Assembly (NCBI RefSeq): GCF_000266885.1 | Contig: NC_018020.1 | Location: 1,116,001 to 1,180,000 of the forward strand | DNA: 64,000 bases | Source: Turneriella parva DSM 21527 | Lineage (GTDB): Bacteria; Spirochaetota; Leptospiria; Turneriellales; Turneriellaceae | Reading direction: 5' to 3' | Shown: piece by piece, positions 50,721 to 61,009 of the stretch | Numbering within the stretch: position 1 is the stretch's first letter | How the letters are laid out: each line of letters opens with the position of its first letter | Program-made: the position numbers and the translations under genes | The notes under the pieces: generated by a model | Told to the model about the DNA's origin: nothing | Database searches by the model: none | What the model saw: only the letters and a program-made list of their open reading frames with translations

Positions 50721-52640
50721 ATGAATGAGCTGCGCATCATTATAGTTGAAGACAGCGAAAATGACGCAGAGCTTTTGCTCTCTCGTCTGCGTGAAGCAGA
50801 CTACCTTCCCTCAGGCCCGCGCGTTGAGACTGAAGCAGATTTCCTCGAAGCCCTGCGTACTGTACCCGACATTATCTTCTCAGACTATTCGATGCCTCAT
50901 TTTTCAGGCATGCGTGCTCTCGAAATTGCAAAATCCGTTGCACCCGATATCCCGTTTATACTCGTTTCTGGTACCGTCGGCGAAGAAATCGCGGTGCAGT
51001 CGATGCTGCTCGGTGCCACAGACTATCTGCTGAAAGACAGTACACTTCGCCTTGCGAGCGCAGTGAAGCGCGCACTCGACGAGAAGCGCCTTCGCTATGA
51101 ACAGGCAAAGGCACTTGAAAGCCTGCGCCATAGTGAAGAGCGCTTTCGCGAAGTTGTCGAGAATATTCGCGAGGTTTTTTGGGTCAGCAACGACGAAAAG
51201 ACAAAGATTCACTATATCAGCCCGGGCTATGAACGCACATGGGGATTACCCTGCGACACGATTTACGAAAGCCCATTGAGTTGGCTTGACCTAGTTCATC
51301 CCGATGATCGTGACCGCATACGCGAGCGAGCCCAGACTAAACAGGTGCTCGGGCAATATGATGAGGTTTACCGCATTATTAAACCCGATGGCTCACTGCG
51401 CTGGATTCATGACCGGGCTTTTCCGATTACCGACGCTGACGGCAAAGTGCGCCGCATTGTGGGTATCGCAGAAGATATTTCTGAACAGAAGAAACTGGAA
51501 AACCAGCTGCGGCAGGCGCAAAAGATGGAAGCGATCGGTCAGCTCGCGGGAGGCGTCGCCCACGATTTTAATAACATTCTGCAGGCAATGATGATGCAGA
51601 TCGATCTGGCTCTGCACCGCGTCGCGCAAGACGGCACCAGACAATTGCTGCTGGGGCTGCAGCAATCGGCCGAGCGTGCCAGCCATTTGACACGCCAGTT
51701 GCTTGCTTTCGGGCGAAAAAATGAGATGCAGGTGCGAAAAATTGACCTCAACGAAAGCATCAAGAATGTCATGCAAATGCTTGAGCGTGTCGTCGGTGAA
51801 CAGATAGAGATCGTGAAGCAATTGCACGAGAAACCTCTCGTTGTTGTGGCTGACACCGGAATGATTGATCAGATTCTCATGAATCTGGTCGTTAATGCAC
51901 GCGATGCAATGCCCGAAGGCGGCCGGCTCGAAATTTCAACCGGTACCGAACTGCACACCGAGACACCGATAGCAGTTTCCCCCGAAATCGCGCCAGGTTG
52001 GTACGCGCGCATTTCAGTGACAGATACAGGCTCAGGTATTCTACCCGACCACATGCCGCGGCTTTTCGAACCTTTCTTTACCACCAAGGGCGTCGGTCAC
52101 GGCACCGGCCTTGGCCTGCCGGTGATTTTTGGCATTGTGCAGCAGCACAGCGGCGGTATCAGGGTTGAATCGACTCCCGGTAACGGTGCAAGATTCGACG
52201 TGCTTCTGCCTTTGGCGCAGCCCACCGCTGAAAATGCCCCTATTGTCCAGAAGGTCAACGCGCTGCCGGGCAACGGCACTGTGCTCATTGTCGAAGATGA
52301 AACTGAAGTTCGCAGATTATCGCAAATGCTGCTCGAACGCAGCGGTTACCGTGTATTCACGGCAGGCAACGGAGCCGAAGCACTCGATATCTTCAAGCGC
52401 GAATCGGAGCGAATAGACGTACTCTTCACCGATCTGGTCATGCCAGGCGGTCTGAACGGCCGGCAGCTAGCTGAAGTCATTCAACAAGAATCGCCCAGAA
52501 TCAAAGTAATACTCGCGACCGGGTATAACCCCGAGACGGCCGGCCAAGACGTACCCCTGAAAAGCGGCCAAGTGCTCTTGCGAAAACCGTTTAAATCGAA
52601 CGAACTGCTCGAAGCCCTGCGCAATGCAACTAAAATTTAG
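50721..52640 (+). CDS. REC-PAS-histidine kinase-REC hybrid
   Basis: The protein has 639 residues. An N-terminal receiver (about 1-120, IIIVEDSENDAELLL, IIFSDYSMPHFSGM) is followed by a PAS_3 domain (about 140-255, VFWVSNDEKTKIHYISPGYE), a HisKA with LAGGVAHDFNNILQAM (phospho-His in the AHDFNN box), a HATPase with VVNARDAMPEGG and GHGTGLGLPV, and a C-terminal receiver (about 515-635, VLIVEDETEVRRLSQ, DVLFTDLVMPGGLNG). It receives phosphate at the front and can pass it intramolecularly at the end. Its stop overlaps the stop region of the convergent 1442-residue kinase gene by 11 bases (ctaaaatttag). Confidence 0.92.
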   Translation: MNELRIIIVEDSENDAELLLSRLREADYLPSGPRVETEADFLEALRTVPDIIFSDYSMPHFSGMRALEIAKSVAPDIPFILVSGTVGEEIAVQSMLLGATDYLLKDSTLRLASAVKRALDEKRLRYEQAKALESLRHSEERFREVVENIREVFWVSNDEKTKIHYISPGYERTWGLPCDTIYESPLSWLDLVHPDDRDRIRERAQTKQVLGQYDEVYRIIKPDGSLRWIHDRAFPITDADGKVRRIVGIAEDISEQKKLENQLRQAQKMEAIGQLAGGVAHDFNNILQAMMMQIDLALHRVAQDGTRQLLLGLQQSAERASHLTRQLLAFGRKNEMQVRKIDLNESIKNVMQMLERVVGEQIEIVKQLHEKPLVVVADTGMIDQILMNLVVNARDAMPEGGRLEISTGTELHTETPIAVSPEIAPGWYARISVTDTGSGILPDHMPRLFEPFFTTKGVGHGTGLGLPVIFGIVQQHSGGIRVESTPGNGARFDVLLPLAQPTAENAPIVQKVNALPGNGTVLIVEDETEVRRLSQMLLERSGYRVFTAGNGAEALDIFKRESERIDVLFTDLVMPGGLNGRQLAEVIQQESPRIKVILATGYNPETAGQDVPLKSGQVLLRKPFKSNELLEALRNATKI

Positions 52641-55600
52641 GGGTATGGCTGCAGGCTCTTTGTAGAACTTTCAGCAATCTTTCAGTTGTGAAAGGCTTTT
52701 GCAAAAAATCAACCACTCCCAATTCGCTCAGCTTCGTCAGGGTGGCTTCGTTGGCGACACCGCTCGAGATAATCACGGGCAGCTGCGCGTCCATTCTACG
52801 AATGATCTGAATAAACGATGAGCCATCCAACGCGGGCATCATCATATCGCTGAGTATAACCCTGATCTCACTGCGGCGTTCGGCATATTTGACGAGTCCG
52901 TCGGCCCCGTCGGTGGCAGTGCACACCCGGTAGCCAAATTCTTCAAGCATCTGCTGCGTGATCTTGCGAATAGGCTCTTCATCATCGACCACAAGAATCA
53001 ATTCGCCGTTACCACGAATCATACCCTGTTCGCTCGTTGCTGAAACCTGAGGCTCCGCAGCCTTCTTGCCTACGGGCAAATAGACTTTGAATATAGACCC
53101 TTTGCCCGCAATACTTTCAACCTGAATAAATCCATTGTGATTCTGAATAATTTTCAACGAAGTTGAAAGACCAAGGCCGGTGCCACGCCCCACGTCTTTG
53201 GTCGTATAGAAAGGGTCAAAGATGTGTTCCAATACCGAATCGGGCATGCCGACACCCGTGTCGGCCACCTCGATGAGAACATAGGTTGCGGGTGTTGCTC
53301 CAGGCACCATGGCAGCAAAATGCTCATCGACATCGACGAGCTGGGTCGCAATTATCAGGCGCCCGCCCGTGGGCATCGCATCGCGAGCGTTGACGCAAAG
53401 GTTGAGCAACACCTGATGCAGCTGCGTGCTATCTGCCTCGATTTTTGCTGCTCTCGAATCCAGATCGACAGTTAGCTCGATATTCTTCGGAAAAGTGTCG
53501 CGCACGATTTTTTCGATGCCTGCGAGCAACGGTTCAATATTCGTTGTAGTTTTTTCTCCGTCGTTGCCTCGCGCAAATGACAGAATCTGCGACACCATAT
53601 CGGCGCCTCGCTGCGAGCTGACCTGAATGGTGTCGAGCAGCTCGAGACTATCTTTGTCATGAAGGTTACCCCGCATTATTTCAGACGCCAGCAGAATAGG
53701 AGTCAGAATATTATTCAAGTCATGCGCTATGCCCCCGGCCAACGTGCCGATGCTCTCAAGTCGCTGCGCCCTCAGCAAATGCCTTTCAAACGTTCGCCGC
53801 TCAGTGACGTCACCGTTTATCGCCAGCACACTTTGCGGTACGCCTCTGGCGTCTCGCACAAGAGTCCAGCGCCCTTCTACGATCAAGACCCTTCCATCGC
53901 GGGTTCGCTGCTCAATATCGCCGTTCCATTCGCCGTTCTTTATCATTTCGGCAATGGCGGCGTCGTATGCTGCATAATCTGAATACAATAACTCGCGAAT
54001 GGATTTGCCGAGCACTTCGTGCTCTGCCCATCCATACATTTTCTCGGCACCTTTATTCCAGTAGCGAATACGGTGGTCGAGGTCGCGCACGATAATCGCA
54101 TCACTGGCCTTATCGAGAAGCGAAGCCTGTTCGCGCAGGCGTTGATCGGCCAGTTTGCGCTCTGATATATCATGCGATACGCCGATGATGTGATCAAGCC
54201 GGCCTGCTTCATCAAAAATAGGATATGAAAAATCACGTATCCAGCGAACTGCGTCATCTGGCCGCAATATGCGATACTCGATATCGACTGCTTTGCCTGC
54301 ACGCCGGTCAGCCAGGCTCGTTTCGACAAGGCTGCGCTCATCGGGGTGCACAGCGTCGAGATAAGACAGTGGATTCGCCAACAGGTCTTCGCACCTTCGA
54401 CCCCAAACCTTTTCATACGCAGGACTAATGTACGTGATGTACCCGTTCTCAGGGTTCAGCACATAGAAGATTTCTTGAATGTTCTCAGCGAGTTCGCGAA
54501 ATCTTGCTTCACTGGCGACGAGCTTCTGGCGGGCTGCCACTTCTGCCCCCGTATCCCGAAAGTAAACGGCAAGTCCCTGGTCAGACGGAAACGCGCGCAC
54601 CTCGACCCACATACGAAGTGGTTCATAAAAACTTTCGAATGCAACGGATTCGCCCGAACGCATGGCATATTTATATTGATAGCCAAAATCAGCATCTTCG
54701 ACGCCGGGAAAGCTCTGCCAGACATTCTTGCCCAACAAATCTGAACGTCTGCGCTGCAGCAACTTTTCAGCCTGCAGGTTTAGATATGAAAAGTTCCAAT
54801 TACGGTCAATGAGCATGAATGCATCGGTAATGCTCTCGAGGGTAGAAATCAGCCGCTCGCCGAGTCGGCGTTTCTCTGCCGCCGCGAGATGCTTGTCGGT
54901 TATATCCTGGCACGTACCAACTGCCTTCACAGGTTGACCTTCAGTATCGCGAAATACCTCCCACGTCTCTTCGACAAATTTCTCTCTGCCGTCGGGCGTG
55001 AGAATGCGATGTGAAATCTTTTGCGCTCCATTGGAGCCGAAAGAATCACGAAACGCATTATCCACGACGTCTCTGTCATCGGGGTGAACGAATTCGAGAA
55101 AGCTCGTGTGCGTCGGCTGGTAGGTGAGCGGATCAATACCGAAGATGCTATAGGTTTCTTCTGACCATTCGACCCTGAGGGTTTGCAAGTTGGTTTCCCA
55201 GCTGCCGATTTTGGCGACAGACTGCGCATGCACCAGTCGGGCCCTTTCGCGCATCAGCGAAAATGACAGCTCATGCAAGTCTGTCATATCACGCACAAAA
55301 ACGGAAAGACCGTTTTCAGAAGGATATATACGAATTTCGTACCAGGCTTTGAGGGGGGCATAAAAATCTTCGAATATTTCAATTTTGCCCGTTTCCATCG
55401 CGCGTCGCAACGCAACCGCAAAACTCGTTTCGGCAAGACCTGTGAATTCATCCCAAATACTTTTACCGATAATGAGATTACGGTCTTTTTGAAACATGCG
55501 TTCATACTGCGCATTGCAATAAACAAACTCAAAGTTCTTGTTAAGTTCGTGATAGCCATCGGTAAGATTTTCGAGCAGGCTATAGAGTCGGTCGTGAACG

Positions 55601-56958
55601 CTCACCAACGTGGCTTGGGTCTGGTGCCGCTCAGTCACATCGCGGGCGATGCCAGCGACACGCTGAACGTCGCCTTGTTTATTACGAATCGGAAAGGTAC
55701 GGTCGTGAATCCATCTTACAGTGCCGTCGGGCCGCAGAATACGATATTCGATTTCAAAGCTGGTATTGATTTTCGGTGATAAGAAATCGGTCATCACCCT
55801 CAGCTTGTCGTCGGGATGAATGCTGTCTAACCATACCTTGCGGGTACTCAATATGCTTTCAACCGGGCGGGCCCAAACCTTTTCGAATGCAGAATTCACA
55901 TAAATGATCTTATCAGAAGCACTGTCGAGCAGCCAAAAAACCTCGTCGATGTGCTCGGCCAATTGACGAAATCGCTGCTCGCTTTCTTTGTACTGGCGGT
56001 CTGCCAGAGCGCTCGCAGCATCGCGGGCGATATTTTCAAAAGTAAAAGATAGATTTTTGGCGACCAACATTAGCAAATCAACTTCGTCGTAGCCGAAATA
56101 ATCTTTGACTCTTGCGCCAAGAACAAGCGCCAGATGGCATTTTTGTTCGACGGCAATCGGTATAGCCACCGTCGACTTGCACTGTTTCCGCATGGCGATT
56201 TCGCGCCAGGGTTTCATGCGTACATCTGAGGCAATATCGTTGCTGACTTCAGGCCTGCCTGTCTTTATTGCAATAGCTATCGGCCCTTTGCTGTGTTCAC
56301 CTTTCGAAGCAGCGAGGTTGATCGCCGCCAATTCTGAAAGCGAAACACCAGATGCGACGAGTGCCGCGAAATGGTCGGTCTCAGCGCTATGGCGAACAAT
56401 GTAGGCAAGACACAGATCACCCTCTTGTACAAGCAGGTCGCACACGCGCTGCATGAGGTTGACACGGTCGGCATTCAGAAATATCGTTTCATTGGCCCTA
56501 ACGAGTATACTATAAAGACGATTGATGCGCCTCAGATTGACTTCAGCATCTTTACCGTCTGAAACCGGCTCGAACGTCGCAATATAGTAAATGGGTTTGC
56601 CTTTCTGGTCACGGCAAAGGTTCGCCGTGAGTCTCGCCAAGAAAACCGAGCCGTCTTTTCGTCGAAAGCGCTTTTCATTTCGGTAGATATCCTGCCCGCT
56701 TGCGACCATTGCCTCGAATGCGGGCAGGTTTACGTGGCGATTCACCGAAGCTGTCAGATAAGAAAAGTTCAACTTCTGAATTTCTTTCGCCGTAAAGCCC
56801 GACAGTTCGAGAAATTTCTGATTTGCGTCGATGAATTTGCCTTGAATATCTGTCGTTGCGATCGCAACAGGCGCCAGCTCGAACGCCCTGGTGACGATTT
56901 TCTTGGGTGCCTTTTTTGCCGAAGGCCCATTACGCTTTCGGGTACTCTTTTTATTCAT
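52630..56958 (-). CDS. Seven-PAS, GAF hybrid histidine kinase
   Basis: From ATG 56958 (MNKKSTRKRNGPSAKK) the protein has 1442 residues; the open frame continues to 57009 inside the IS30 element's end. In order: PAS (about 25-145), GAF (about 150-330), then six PAS domains up to about 1080, HisKA with LAGGIAHDLNNILTPI (phospho-His), HATPase with CVNARDAMPTGG and GRGTGLGLSTSL, and a C-terminal receiver with VVDDEEPIRKITQ and VILSDMMMPALDG. The PAS pair starting RFRQLAEHIDEVFW recurs later as RFRELAENIQEIFY, so blocks were duplicated. No membrane segments are seen. The IS30 element sits 30-40 bases upstream of the start and may have replaced its promoter. Confidence 0.9.
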   Translation of the reverse strand: MNKKSTRKRNGPSAKKAPKKIVTRAFELAPVAIATTDIQGKFIDANQKFLELSGFTAKEIQKLNFSYLTASVNRHVNLPAFEAMVASGQDIYRNEKRFRRKDGSVFLARLTANLCRDQKGKPIYYIATFEPVSDGKDAEVNLRRINRLYSILVRANETIFLNADRVNLMQRVCDLLVQEGDLCLAYIVRHSAETDHFAALVASGVSLSELAAINLAASKGEHSKGPIAIAIKTGRPEVSNDIASDVRMKPWREIAMRKQCKSTVAIPIAVEQKCHLALVLGARVKDYFGYDEVDLLMLVAKNLSFTFENIARDAASALADRQYKESEQRFRQLAEHIDEVFWLLDSASDKIIYVNSAFEKVWARPVESILSTRKVWLDSIHPDDKLRVMTDFLSPKINTSFEIEYRILRPDGTVRWIHDRTFPIRNKQGDVQRVAGIARDVTERHQTQATLVSVHDRLYSLLENLTDGYHELNKNFEFVYCNAQYERMFQKDRNLIIGKSIWDEFTGLAETSFAVALRRAMETGKIEIFEDFYAPLKAWYEIRIYPSENGLSVFVRDMTDLHELSFSLMRERARLVHAQSVAKIGSWETNLQTLRVEWSEETYSIFGIDPLTYQPTHTSFLEFVHPDDRDVVDNAFRDSFGSNGAQKISHRILTPDGREKFVEETWEVFRDTEGQPVKAVGTCQDITDKHLAAAEKRRLGERLISTLESITDAFMLIDRNWNFSYLNLQAEKLLQRRRSDLLGKNVWQSFPGVEDADFGYQYKYAMRSGESVAFESFYEPLRMWVEVRAFPSDQGLAVYFRDTGAEVAARQKLVASEARFRELAENIQEIFYVLNPENGYITYISPAYEKVWGRRCEDLLANPLSYLDAVHPDERSLVETSLADRRAGKAVDIEYRILRPDDAVRWIRDFSYPIFDEAGRLDHIIGVSHDISERKLADQRLREQASLLDKASDAIIVRDLDHRIRYWNKGAEKMYGWAEHEVLGKSIRELLYSDYAAYDAAIAEMIKNGEWNGDIEQRTRDGRVLIVEGRWTLVRDARGVPQSVLAINGDVTERRTFERHLLRAQRLESIGTLAGGIAHDLNNILTPILLASEIMRGNLHDKDSLELLDTIQVSSQRGADMVSQILSFARGNDGEKTTTNIEPLLAGIEKIVRDTFPKNIELTVDLDSRAAKIEADSTQLHQVLLNLCVNARDAMPTGGRLIIATQLVDVDEHFAAMVPGATPATYVLIEVADTGVGMPDSVLEHIFDPFYTTKDVGRGTGLGLSTSLKIIQNHNGFIQVESIAGKGSIFKVYLPVGKKAAEPQVSATSEQGMIRGNGELILVVDDEEPIRKITQQMLEEFGYRVCTATDGADGLVKYAERRSEIRVILSDMMMPALDGSSFIQIIRRMDAQLPVIISSGVANEATLTKLSELGVVDFLQKPFTTERLLKVLQRACSHTPKF

Positions 56959-56990
56959 CGGCAGTCGCACGAAGACCCGACCCAGCCGAA

Positions 56991-58077
56991 CGGTCAACTT
57001 ACATTCCAAAACGAAGTGCGATAGGGCTGCGAAAGTAGACCTCGGCCGGGGTTCGGTAATTCAGCCGCTTGCGTGGTCGGTTATTTAGTAATTTAAGCGC
57101 TGCGTCAACCTGTTCCTGGTCGATGCGCCGAAAATCTGTGCCTTTGGGAAAAGACTCGCGCAGCAGGCCGTTCGTGTTTTCGTTCGTACCTCTCTGCCAT
57201 GGCGAGCCGGGGTCACAAAAGTAGATGCCGCAGTTCAGCACTTGCTGCAGGTCGCGGTAGCCACTCATCTCGGTGCCCCGATCGTAAATGATACCCCGCA
57301 GCCGTTCGTTATCGATGTCGGCGAATAGGTCGCGCGCTGCAGCGTTAAACTGTGTCACCAATTTGCGCTCCAGTTTCGCCGCGAGCAAGTAACGCGAATG
57401 CCTTTCGACGAAAGTTGCAATCTGCCCGGTGCCCATTTTACCCTCGACCAAATCGCCCTCCCAGTAGCCGGGTTTGCGTCGCGTCAAAGCTTCGGCTGGC
57501 AGGTCGTGAATGCGAAAAAACCCTTTGTTTTCAGCCTCAATCCTCACTTTGCGCTTGTATGGTTTGCCTTTGCGGCGCAGGCACAGGCGATAAAAATTCG
57601 ATGTGCCGGATTTCTTGCGCACATGATTGTAAATCGTCTGCATGCAGACACCGTCGAAACGTTCTAGGCGCATGCGGCCTGCGATCTGTTCTGGTGACAG
57701 CGTCGACTTGAGCGATGCTCCGATCTCTGACCAAAGCTCTGGTGTAACCTTCGCGGCGTTGGTATTAGTCTGGCGCTTTCGCGCCTCGTCTCTGGCGCAC
57801 CGCGCGCTGTAATGTCGTGGCATTGAATTACGCCGAATCTCTCGAAAAATAGTGCTCGGGTGTCGCTTAAGATTTCTGGCGATTTGGCTGGCCTTGAGGC
57901 CCTCAGCAAGGCTTTCTTCTATACGCAGTCTTTCATCATTTGATAGTTGAACGTAGGGTCGCATCCGGGGGCTCCGTGGTCGTTTTTCGCAAATCAACCT
58001 CGAAACCCGGGAGCGGCCTTACATTACTTTATCCCTTTCGCACTTCGTTTTGGAATCTGCCCAACAAAAATTGACCG
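56991..58077 (-). mobile_element. IS30-family insertion sequence
   Basis: Inverted repeats of 24 bases, attccaaaacgaagtgcgat plus aggg (57003-57026) and its complement at 58033-58056 with one mismatch, flank the transposase gene. Farther out, CGGTCAA (56991-56997) and TTGACCG (58071-58077) also match, so the true tips may be there, giving about 1.09 kb, a normal size. I could not find a clear target duplication; IS30 elements usually make 2-3 bp. It lies between two divergently oriented signalling genes and looks intact. Confidence 0.8.
56999..57964 (-). CDS. IS30-family transposase
   Basis: ATG 57964 (preceded by ggag) gives 321 residues; an upstream TTG at 57997 would add eleven. The N-terminal helix-turn-helix is typical: VQLSNDERLRIEESLAEGLK, SQIARNLKRHPSTIFREIRR. 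The DDE catalytic residues are in YWEGDLVEGK, IIYDRGTEMSG and GTNENTNGLLRESFPKG, and the R-P-R-K-R-L-N-Y-R-T-P ending is the family hallmark. It catalyses copy-out/paste-in transposition of its own element. The frame is complete, so the element may still be active. Confidence 0.95.
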   Translation of the reverse strand: MRPYVQLSNDERLRIEESLAEGLKASQIARNLKRHPSTIFREIRRNSMPRHYSARCARDEARKRQTNTNAAKVTPELWSEIGASLKSTLSPEQIAGRMRLERFDGVCMQTIYNHVRKKSGTSNFYRLCLRRKGKPYKRKVRIEAENKGFFRIHDLPAEALTRRKPGYWEGDLVEGKMGTGQIATFVERHSRYLLAAKLERKLVTQFNAAARDLFADIDNERLRGIIYDRGTEMSGYRDLQQVLNCGIYFCDPGSPWQRGTNENTNGLLRESFPKGTDFRRIDQEQVDAALKLLNNRPRKRLNYRTPAEVYFRSPIALRFGM

Positions 58078-58086
58078 GACCGTAAA

Positions 58087-58743
58087 ATGAGTTGCCAGAA
58101 CCTTCGCCAATTGCCGCTAGTCAGTATGTTTCACAACGCTCCGTTCTCAGGTATGAAGCTGATGGTTGTCGACGACGAATACAGCATTCGCTCGCTCGTT
58201 ATGCGCATGGCTGAGGTATGGGGTTATATCGTTCAAGATTGTTCGAGCGCCGAAAGCGCTCTGATACACCTCGAACGTGACCGTTTCAATATCATACTCA
58301 CCGATATACACATGGCAAAAATGGACGGGGTTGCCTTTGCCGAGCAGGTACGCAAGAAAATGCCATCAATAGCTATTGCCATGATGACCGGCTACGCTTC
58401 GCCAAAAACGGCCAAAAAGTCGCAAGACCTTGGGGCGATCTACTACCTCAAGAAGCCGTTTACAAACGAAGAACTGAGCCAGACGCTAAAGATCGCTGCG
58501 CATTGGAACATCAGCATGCTGCTAGACCGGGCAGCCCGAAAATACCTGAAGCTCAAGCAGGGTCATGAACGCGATACGCAGGCACGCATCACGTCGATAA
58601 AGTCAGAAATCAAGAGCCAATTGCGCTCTCCGGGTACTGCAGTCGCGCTCAGAGAATTTGTTTATGCGACAAATGTTGAGAAAAACCAACTCTACGCACA
58701 CCTGAACGGAAAATTTTCGATTGATTCTGTGAAGTCATTCTGA
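58087..58743 (+). CDS. Response regulator with helical C-terminal tail
   Basis: The start is uncertain: ATG 58087 (218 residues) lies only 10 bases after the IS30 end, ATG 58153 starts directly at the domain (MKLMVVDDEYSIRSL). The receiver is intact: MVVDDEYS, IILTDIHMAKMDG (phospho-Asp), MMTGYA, YYLKKPFTNEE. A helical, Lys-rich region (about 145-218: RAARKYLKLKQGHERDTQAR...) follows, with no DNA-binding motif I recognise. It may bind a partner. The next gene on the same strand is a hybrid kinase 97 bases later, a possible partner. Confidence 0.8.
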   Translation: MSCQNLRQLPLVSMFHNAPFSGMKLMVVDDEYSIRSLVMRMAEVWGYIVQDCSSAESALIHLERDRFNIILTDIHMAKMDGVAFAEQVRKKMPSIAIAMMTGYASPKTAKKSQDLGAIYYLKKPFTNEELSQTLKIAAHWNISMLLDRAARKYLKLKQGHERDTQARITSIKSEIKSQLRSPGTAVALREFVYATNVEKNQLYAHLNGKFSIDSVKSF

Positions 58744-58840
58744 GAGTTTCTGCAAAGCCAGACTGTCAGCAGGCCTTCGCTCTTTGGCGATAGTTTCGTT
58801 TACAGGCTATCGGGTCTAGGTCAGTATCGGCTTCAAACCG

Positions 58841-61009
58841 ATGCAGACAAACATTACCCACCGAATTAACCACGCCGTGGCAAACGCCGCTGACGCCACC
58901 AAAGCGCAGGCGGTGATGCGGTTTTGTACCTACATGACGGTCGTCTATGCGCTCGTCTTTGGCGCTGCGGCTTCTTACCTGGGCAGCAATGTGCTTTATA
59001 TTATCTCTGCAGTCACTCTGGCAGCGGGCTTCGGCTATGAGTGGGGCGTGCGCTTCGTCAGGGCAGGCCGCCTCAGTGCGGGCGTGGTCATCTTTAATTC
59101 TTCTATACTCGTCACCCTCTGGATCATCGTATACGTGTTGCCAGAACAATCGACAACATGCGTCATCGCGAGCTTTATTCCATTTGCATTTGCGTTACAC
59201 TTCACCTCAGGCAACGTGCCGCGCGTTTTTGCAGCCCTCGCGATTTTAACCGGGGTCAATGCGCTGATAGTTCGCAATCTAGGCTGGCATTCAGGATTTC
59301 CCCCACACATCATGGCATGGCTCGACGTTGCAGGCGGCTTCGTGGCCCTGCTGGCGCTCGCGATCTTATTCTTGCGCATTCGTGATACCTTTGAACTGCG
59401 CTCGCTGATGCTGCTGAATGCAGAGAGTGAATCGGCAAATCTGCGCATCGACAAAGAAGTCGCAGAACGTGAAGCCAGAGTGAAGTCTGAATTTCTGGCG
59501 AGCATGTCGCATGAAATTCGCACTCCTATGAATGCGATAATTGGTATGACGAGCCTCATTCTCGATTCGCCGCTCAATAGCGAACAGCGAGAGTTCGTCG
59601 GCATTTTGCGTGGCTCGAGCGAACACCTGCTGCACCTCATCAATGACATTCTCGATTTTGCCAAGATCGAAGCCGGCCGCATGGAGATTGAGCGCTACCC
59701 GTTTTCGCTGCGCAACTGCGTCGAAGAGGCGCTCGACATGGTTTCTGGCAAAGCCGACCAGAAGGGTCTCGATCTGAGTTATGCCTACGGCGACGATACG
59801 CCTGAAAACTTCTTCGGCGATGCCGGTCGCGTTCGCCAGATTCTGGTAAACCTGCTTTCGAATGCCGTGAAGTTTACGGTATCGGGTGAAGTTGCGGTTA
59901 CCGTTGCATCTGAGCTCATTAAAGACAAGCGGTACCGTCTCATCATCGACGTGCGCGACACTGGACCCGGCATCGCGAAAGAGGTCGAATCGCGGCTATT
60001 TGTCCCGTTCAGCCAGGCTGATGCGTCGATCACACGCCTGCACGATGGAACGGGCCTCGGTCTTGTGATCAGTCGCCGCTTGGCGCAGGCGATGTGGGGC
60101 AACGTGACGTTCGAATCAACACCGGGCGTGGGCACGACGTTTCGTGTAACGATCGAAGCCGAAGCAGCGCAGCTACCAATACCCTACCACCTGAACGACT
60201 CGAAAGAACTGCAGGGTCTGTCTGCCTTGGCGGTCGACGATAACCCAACAAACCTGCGCATCGTCGAAAGTTATGTGCGCAAATGGGGCATGCGCTGTGT
60301 CAGCGAACTGCGACCGAAAGACGCTCTGGCGCGCGTGCGCAACGCCGAAAAGTTTGATGTCTACCTGCTCGACCTACGCATGCCCGAAATGGACGGTGTC
60401 GAACTCTCACGAGAGCTGCGCGAGTTGGGCGTCGCCGCGCCGCTCGTGCTCATCAGCTCGACAACTTTCGAAAGATCACCCGACGGCGCGTTCGACAGCA
60501 TTTTAACCAAACCGCTAAAACCAGCCAGGTTATACTCAGTATTGCGCGACCTCTTTCAAAAACCCAAACAATCGGCGTCAGATTTGCCTGCAATCTTTGA
60601 TGCCGATCTCGCAAAGAACATACCGCTGAGGGTGCTCGTTGTCGAAGATAATCCGGTAAACCAGATGGTAATTCAGGCGATGCTTGCCAAGTTCGGCTAC
60701 GGTTGCGATTTTGCGGGCGACGGCGTCGAGGCGATTGAATGCATAAAAAGGCAAGACTACGACCTGGTATTCATGGATATTCGTATGCCGCGCCTCGACG
60801 GGCTCTCGGCAACGCGTGCGATCATGGGCCTTGATTCTGCGAGAGAAACCTATATAGTCGGACTCACTGCGAGCGCCACTACCGAAGACCGGCGCGAGTG
60901 TGAGGCGGCGGGCATGGCAGGTTACCTCACAAAACCGATTACTCCAGAGAAGCTGCTCTTAACGCTCAAAACAGCAGCCGCGCGCAAAGAGGCAGATAGT
61001 CTTCTGTAA
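58841..61009 (+). CDS. Membrane hybrid histidine kinase with two receivers
   Basis: The protein has 722 residues. Five or six membrane helices (about 28-185) have little periplasmic sequence, which suggests sensing in the membrane. HisKA follows with [20 protein letters not shown] (phospho-His) and then HATPase with LLSNAVKFT and [14 protein letters not shown]. Two receivers come last: the first ([36 protein letters not shown]) and the second ([36 protein letters not shown]). Both keep all key residues. No Hpt domain is attached; the CheA-like kinase at 38 kb holds an Hpt. The STAS gene follows after 136 bases. Confidence 0.93.
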   Translation: MQTNITHRINHAVANAADATKAQAVMRFCTYMTVVYALVFGAAASYLGSNVLYIISAVTLAAGFGYEWGVRFVRAGRLSAGVVIFNSSILVTLWIIVYVLPEQSTTCVIASFIPFAFALHFTSGNVPRVFAALAILTGVNALIVRNLGWHSGFPPHIMAWLDVAGGFVALLALAILFLRIRDTFELRSLMLLNAESESANLRIDKEVAEREARVKSEFLASMSHEIRTPMNAIIGMTSLILDSPLNSEQREFVGILRGSSEHLLHLINDILDFAKIEAGRMEIERYPFSLRNCVEEALDMVSGKADQKGLDLSYAYGDDTPENFFGDAGRVRQILVNLLSNAVKFTVSGEVAVTVASELIKDKRYRLIIDVRDTGPGIAKEVESRLFVPFSQADASITRLHDGTGLGLVISRRLAQAMWGNVTFESTPGVGTTFRVTIEAEAAQLPIPYHLNDSKELQGLSALAVDDNPTNLRIVESYVRKWGMRCVSELRPKDALARVRNAEKFDVYLLDLRMPEMDGVELSRELRELGVAAPLVLISSTTFERSPDGAFDSILTKPLKPARLYSVLRDLFQKPKQSASDLPAIFDADLAKNIPLRVLVVEDNPVNQMVIQAMLAKFGYGCDFAGDGVEAIECIKRQDYDLVFMDIRMPRLDGLSATRAIMGLDSARETYIVGLTASATTEDRRECEAAGMAGYLTKPITPEKLLLTLKTAAARKEADSLL

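Noticed and set aside
56959-57009. Extension of the seven-PAS kinase to 57009
   Set aside because: These 17 codons lie on the end of the IS30 element and its immediate flank; ATG 56958 starts a normal basic N-terminus.
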